Assembly: GCA_045119035.1 (NCBI GenBank)
Contig: JBGVCU010000038.1
Span: forward strand, 1-7,376
DNA from: CAYVQA01 sp045119035
GTDB lineage: Bacteria > Bacillota_I > Bacilli_A > ML615J-28 > CAG-313
Length of the DNA stretch: 7,376 bases
Direction of reading: 5' to 3'
Shown here: in pieces, positions 4,655 to 7,376 of the stretch
How the letters are laid out: each line of letters begins with the position of its first letter
How positions within the stretch are numbered: position 1 is the stretch's first letter
The notes under the pieces: generated by a model
Databases searched by the model: none
Seen by the model: the letters and a program-made list of their open reading frames with translations, nothing else
What the model was told of the DNA's origin: nothing
Position numbers and translations under genes: made by a program

Positions 4655-6445
4655 TTAGAAAAATCCAACAAAATCATCATTATCTATATTTTGATAATTA
4701 TCGTCATCAATAGTATCAAAGTTTCCAATTGCTAGATAATCTGAAAAATCAACTTCTTTAACGTTTTTATCATACAAACTGCTAATCAACTTAGGCAAAT
4801 CTTCAAAATTTTTAGTATCCGAAAACGGCGCAAATGCTAATGCTAATGACATAATCATATCATCATGACAACCATCATCAGCTTGATACTTACCATTTTT
4901 AACGATAAATGTAAAAAATTCATTAATTGTATTTGTATCATTTACTATTAATAAACGTTCATTAACAAATAACTTTAACGTATCCAATATTAAATTTCTT
5001 GATTTTGGCGTTGTTCTAAATCCCGCATATTGTTTCTTTTTACCATTAAATGTTTTATCAAAATATAAATTAGGATATTCATACTCTGATTGTAATGCAG
5101 TTGCACAATATGTTCCGGCACCTTCGTTATTTTCAACAATCATAAACGCATTGTTATATCTTTTACCCCATTCATCTAGGAACATAGGCATTTTTTGATA
5201 ATTACATTTAAAGATTTGCGCAGACGCAACTTGTTTAAATGGTTTAGAACTAATATCAATAACCTGTACAGCAAATGCATCTAATCCTCCTTTTGCAGGA
5301 TCGGCACTTAAAATATATTTGTGACCTTGTTCAGGTTCTTGATATACATCAAGTAAATTGTCATATTTAAATTCAGGCTCTGCTGATTTCATTTCACTTA
5401 GGATTTTTGAATCGATTAATGTGTACGAAGAACCGATGAACGAACATGCATAATTCTGCGCAAAAAATACTTCACCATACTTATTGACAATACTTTCTTT
5501 AAATTGTTCAGGTGTTAATAAGTTGCCTTTTGAGTCATATCTAGGAACGGCTCTCCAATCAACATAAACATATTTGTAGCCTGACTTTCCTGATTTTGCG
5601 TCATCAACAATTTGTTTAAAATGATTAATACCGTTAGGAGTTGATAAGATAATGTTTTTCTTCCAAGCAAATGAAGATTGAGAAGGGAATACTGAATCTT
5701 TAAATAATTGATATTTAGTACTTGCAATCCATGCACACTCATCAACAACTAAAATCTTACATGAGAAACCACGAAATGCATTTTCAGATGGAACATCAGT
5801 AAGAACTCTCATTTTATTTTCAGATTCAATACTTGATTTGTTCCAAACTGTAATTCCAACTCTCATCCACATAGGTAAGAATTGAAAAATCATTTTAACG
5901 TTGTTTAAAAACTCTCTTGCCAATGAGCCTTTATTGGCACATATTCCTATGTTTGCATCTTTGTCAAAATTAAATTTCCATGTCAGATATATTGCTGTTG
6001 TTATTGATTTACCACATTGTCTTCCTGCAAGCTGTACTATACCCTCACTGTTATCATCTAAACATTGATTTAAAAATTCCTCTTGATAGGTTCTTAGTTC
6101 AGGAAAACTAATGCCATCTTTTGTTCTTATTTTAATGTAGTTATCTTTAAAGTACATTAAATCTTTTAAACACTTTTCAATTTCTTTAATATGAATAGGT
6201 GCTAAATTCATTTGTGAATATGCACCTTTTAAATTTCTATCACCGTTGTACGACAGTTTAGTTCCAAACGTATCAAGATAATAATTATCATCTGATTTCT
6301 TAGTATCTAAAATTTCTAATGCAAGTTCTTTACCTTCATTTCCATAAGAACGAATTCTTGACAATAGTTCTTCAGTTATTTCATTTTGATTGTTTTTATA
6401 ATAATCAATTACATCTTGTGTAAATAAATCTTTTAATTTTGACAT
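4655..6445 (-). CDS. Terminase large subunit (T4 gp17-like packaging motor)
   Basis: This 596-residue protein is close to the roughly 610 of T4 gp17. It is the ATP-driven motor and nuclease that cuts concatemeric phage DNA and pumps it through the portal into the prohead. The ATPase domain shows the adenine-binding segment RTYQEEF (118-124), Walker A GRQCGKS (141-147), Walker B ILVVDECAW with Asp235 and catalytic Glu236, and the coupling motif STPNG (268-272). The RNase H-like nuclease domain shows SADPAKGG with Asp382, VENNEGAG with Glu438 and CHDDM with Asp528/Asp529, the expected acidic triad. The C-terminus is acidic and ends DDFVGFF; its last 35 codons are duplicated at 3847..3953. ATG at 6445 has no clear ribosome site (ATCAAAA precedes it), but TATAAATA lies 24 bases upstream, fitting late expression. 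The small terminase subunit is not in the window. Confidence 0.95.
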   Translation of the reverse strand: MSKLKDLFTQDVIDYYKNNQNEITEELLSRIRSYGNEGKELALEILDTKKSDDNYYLDTFGTKLSYNGDRNLKGAYSQMNLAPIHIKEIEKCLKDLMYFKDNYIKIRTKDGISFPELRTYQEEFLNQCLDDNSEGIVQLAGRQCGKSITTAIYLTWKFNFDKDANIGICANKGSLAREFLNNVKMIFQFLPMWMRVGITVWNKSSIESENKMRVLTDVPSENAFRGFSCKILVVDECAWIASTKYQLFKDSVFPSQSSFAWKKNIILSTPNGINHFKQIVDDAKSGKSGYKYVYVDWRAVPRYDSKGNLLTPEQFKESIVNKYGEVFFAQNYACSFIGSSYTLIDSKILSEMKSAEPEFKYDNLLDVYQEPEQGHKYILSADPAKGGLDAFAVQVIDISSKPFKQVASAQIFKCNYQKMPMFLDEWGKRYNNAFMIVENNEGAGTYCATALQSEYEYPNLYFDKTFNGKKKQYAGFRTTPKSRNLILDTLKLFVNERLLIVNDTNTINEFFTFIVKNGKYQADDGCHDDMIMSLALAFAPFSDTKNFEDLPKLISSLYDKNVKEVDFSDYLAIGNFDTIDDDNYQNIDNDDFVGFF

Positions 6446-6469
6446 TTTTGATTTATGATATAAATATAT

Positions 6470-6477
6470 TATTTATA
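6470..6477 (-). promoter_or_regulatory. T4-type late promoter core before terminase
   Basis: TATAAATA on the minus strand lies 24 bases before the terminase ATG, the expected place for a T4-type late promoter of a packaging gene. A plus-strand TATAAATA also occurs at 6459-6466, but no gene follows within about 200 bases, so I attach less weight to it. Confidence 0.6.
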
Positions 6478-6495
6478 TAAAACCAACGGATAAAA

Positions 6496-6517
6496 ATATG
6501 AACCTTTAGGTTCATAT
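6496..6517 (-). terminator. Intrinsic terminator upstream of terminase
   Basis: Perfect 9-pair arms ATATGAACC and GGTTCATAT enclose TTTA (TAAA on the minus strand). On the minus strand the stem runs directly into TTTTT. It would stop minus-strand transcription arriving from the right before the terminase promoter, and probably closed a gene that once lay upstream. Confidence 0.6.
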
Positions 6518-6556
6518 ATACAGACGTTGTACTTTTAAATATTTAAATTAAAAATT

Positions 6557-6584
6557 CAAAAACCTGTTTAAAACAGAGTTTTTG
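6557..6584 (-). terminator. Second stem-loop upstream of terminase
   Basis: CAAAAACCTGTTT (6557-6569) pairs with AAACAGAGTTTTTG (6571-6584) with one bulged base and a very tight loop. Read on the minus strand the stem ends in TTTTTG then AATTTTT, typical of an intrinsic terminator. It forms a tandem pair with 6496-6517. Confidence 0.5.
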
Positions 6585-6611
6585 TAATTGTATAATTTTT
6601 TTGTAAAAATA

Positions 6612-6639
6612 TTGATTTTTATTTTTAAAATCATATAAT
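6612..6639 (+). promoter_or_regulatory. Host-type promoter before the second TnpB
   Basis: TTGATT (6612-6617), a 16-base gap and a perfect TATAAT (6634-6639) resemble a sigma-70 promoter. The predicted start near 6646 leaves a short leader with AAAAGGG (6654-6660) before TTG at 6670. In AT-rich DNA a chance match is possible. Confidence 0.4.
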
Positions 6640-6669
6640 AAATAAAACAAAATAAAAGGGCATTCTAAA

Positions 6670-7376
6670 TTGAAAAATAAAATTTCTGAGAAAAATAATA
6701 GAGGTTTAGTGTTAACACTAATTCCTACTCCTACTCAGAAATTGCTTTTAAATAAACATTTGAATGATACAAGATTCATTTATAACAAATATGTTGAAGA
6801 ATATTTAAAAGCACTTAAAGAGGATAGAATACCAAATTATAAAGATTATAAGGACTTACGTGCAGAGCACGAATTTCTTAAAGATTCTTATTCATGGACT
6901 GTTCAACAGGTTCTTTATAAATTTAAACAAACTAATTCAATTAATAGATCTAAAAGAACAAAAGGCCAACAAGTAGGATTAATTCGTTTTAGATCTAAAA
7001 AGTCTCACTCAGATTATTTCTATATTAATAATTTAAAGTTATCATATGATCATGACTGCAAGTCAAATTCATATGTTTATATTCCAAAAATAGGAAAAGT
7101 TCAATTCAGATGTAAAAATATTAAATCTGAACTTTTATTAAATCAGCAGTAGTTAAAAGAGTTAAAATAGGAGAATATAAAATTTCATTATGTATCGAGA
7201 TTGATACTATTCGTGAAGATCGTGTAGATAATAAACATATAGGATTAGATTTTTCATTAAGAGACTTTTTTGTTGATAGTTTTGGTGCGAAAGCACCAGA
7301 GTTTTCAACAAAGAGATCTAAAATGGAATCACTTCAAGAGAAGATTGATTCTTTAAATACGACTATTTCAAAGATG
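6670..7376 (+). pseudogene. tnpB: Second TnpB-family nuclease, frameshifted, C-terminus beyond the right edge
   Basis: It starts at TTG 6670, 9 bases after AAAAGGG; no ATG is available nearby. Residues 11-50 show the TnpB N-terminal helix-turn-helix pattern (GLVLTLIPTPTQKLLLNKH, then DTRFIYNKYVEEY). The frame meets TAG at 7150-7152 after 160 residues, but homology continues in the -1 frame from about 7137: KSAVVKRVKIGEYKISLCIE, then RuvC-I HIGLDFSLRDFFVDSFG with catalytic Asp at 7248-7250, and a coiled KRSKMESLQEKIDSL segment to the edge. Adding one T to the TTTT at 7133-7136 gives SELFIKSAVV and one continuous protein, so a single T was lost. No ribosomal slippery heptamer is present there. 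This TnpB differs clearly from the one at 1..1050, so two separate elements are present. Without repair the product lacks the whole nuclease domain. Confidence 0.85.

Noticed and set aside
5515..5748. Minus-strand 77-codon frame
   Set aside because: It lies inside the terminase gene in another frame; the terminase motifs are unambiguous.
7131..7152. Programmed -1 ribosomal frameshift in the second TnpB
   Set aside because: No X XXY YYZ heptamer fits the zero frame there; loss of one T explains the shift more simply.
1..7376. CRISPR array, rRNA or prophage attachment site
   Set aside because: No regularly spaced short repeats, no rRNA-like sequence, and no integrase or tRNA end were seen.

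Overview
The window is very AT-rich and reads as a piece of a T4-type (myovirus) phage genome. The anchor is a complete T4 gp17-like large terminase (4655..6445, minus). The 8-base string TATAAATA, the T4-type late promoter core, sits just upstream of three reading frames. Tryptophan is encoded by TGG and no gene reads through TGA, so the standard bacterial code applies; this argues against a mycoplasma even though one gene carries mycoplasma-type DUF285 repeats. An AT-rich T4-like phage carrying several TnpB genes recalls the Campylobacter myoviruses (CP220 and CP81 types). That host guess is inference, not something the sequence proves.

Layout, left to right. (1) 1..1050, minus: a TnpB (IS607/IS605-type RNA-guided nuclease) running off the left edge. 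A 24-residue remnant of its IS607-type TnpA partner lies upstream (1125..1199). (2) 1266..1563: a broken small frame and a strong hairpin. (3) 1569..2105, minus: dihydrofolate reductase, preceded by an orphan gene tail (2115..2234) overlapped by an 80-base inverted-repeat structure (2211..2290). (4) 2301..2987, minus: a protein with four 24-residue DUF285/BspA-like repeats. (5) 3057..4654: two plus-strand paralogous cassettes, each a late promoter, a gene and a stem-loop, set against the direction of the surrounding minus-strand genes. The first gene is intact. The second is broken at codon 14 by a one-base deficit at an A9 run. Between them lie a small minus-strand frame and an orphan duplicate of the last 107 bases of the terminase gene. 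(6) 4655..6445, minus: large terminase with its own TATAAATA. (7) 6496..6584: two stem-loops that look like minus-strand terminators. (8) 6670..7376+, plus: a second, unrelated TnpB with a one-base frameshift, running off the right edge.

Functionally the window combines phage DNA packaging (terminase), nucleotide supply (DHFR), probable late-expressed accessory proteins (the paralog pair) and selfish nuclease genes. The most interesting signal is the paralog pair. Both share a near-identical promoter, start region and 32-34 residue N-terminus but have divergent beta-rich bodies. One copy is switched off, or made dependent on slippage, by a homopolymer, and it is inserted next to the terminase with a duplicated terminase 3' end. 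Several one-base frameshifts lie at or near short homopolymers, so sequencing error is a standing alternative for each of them.
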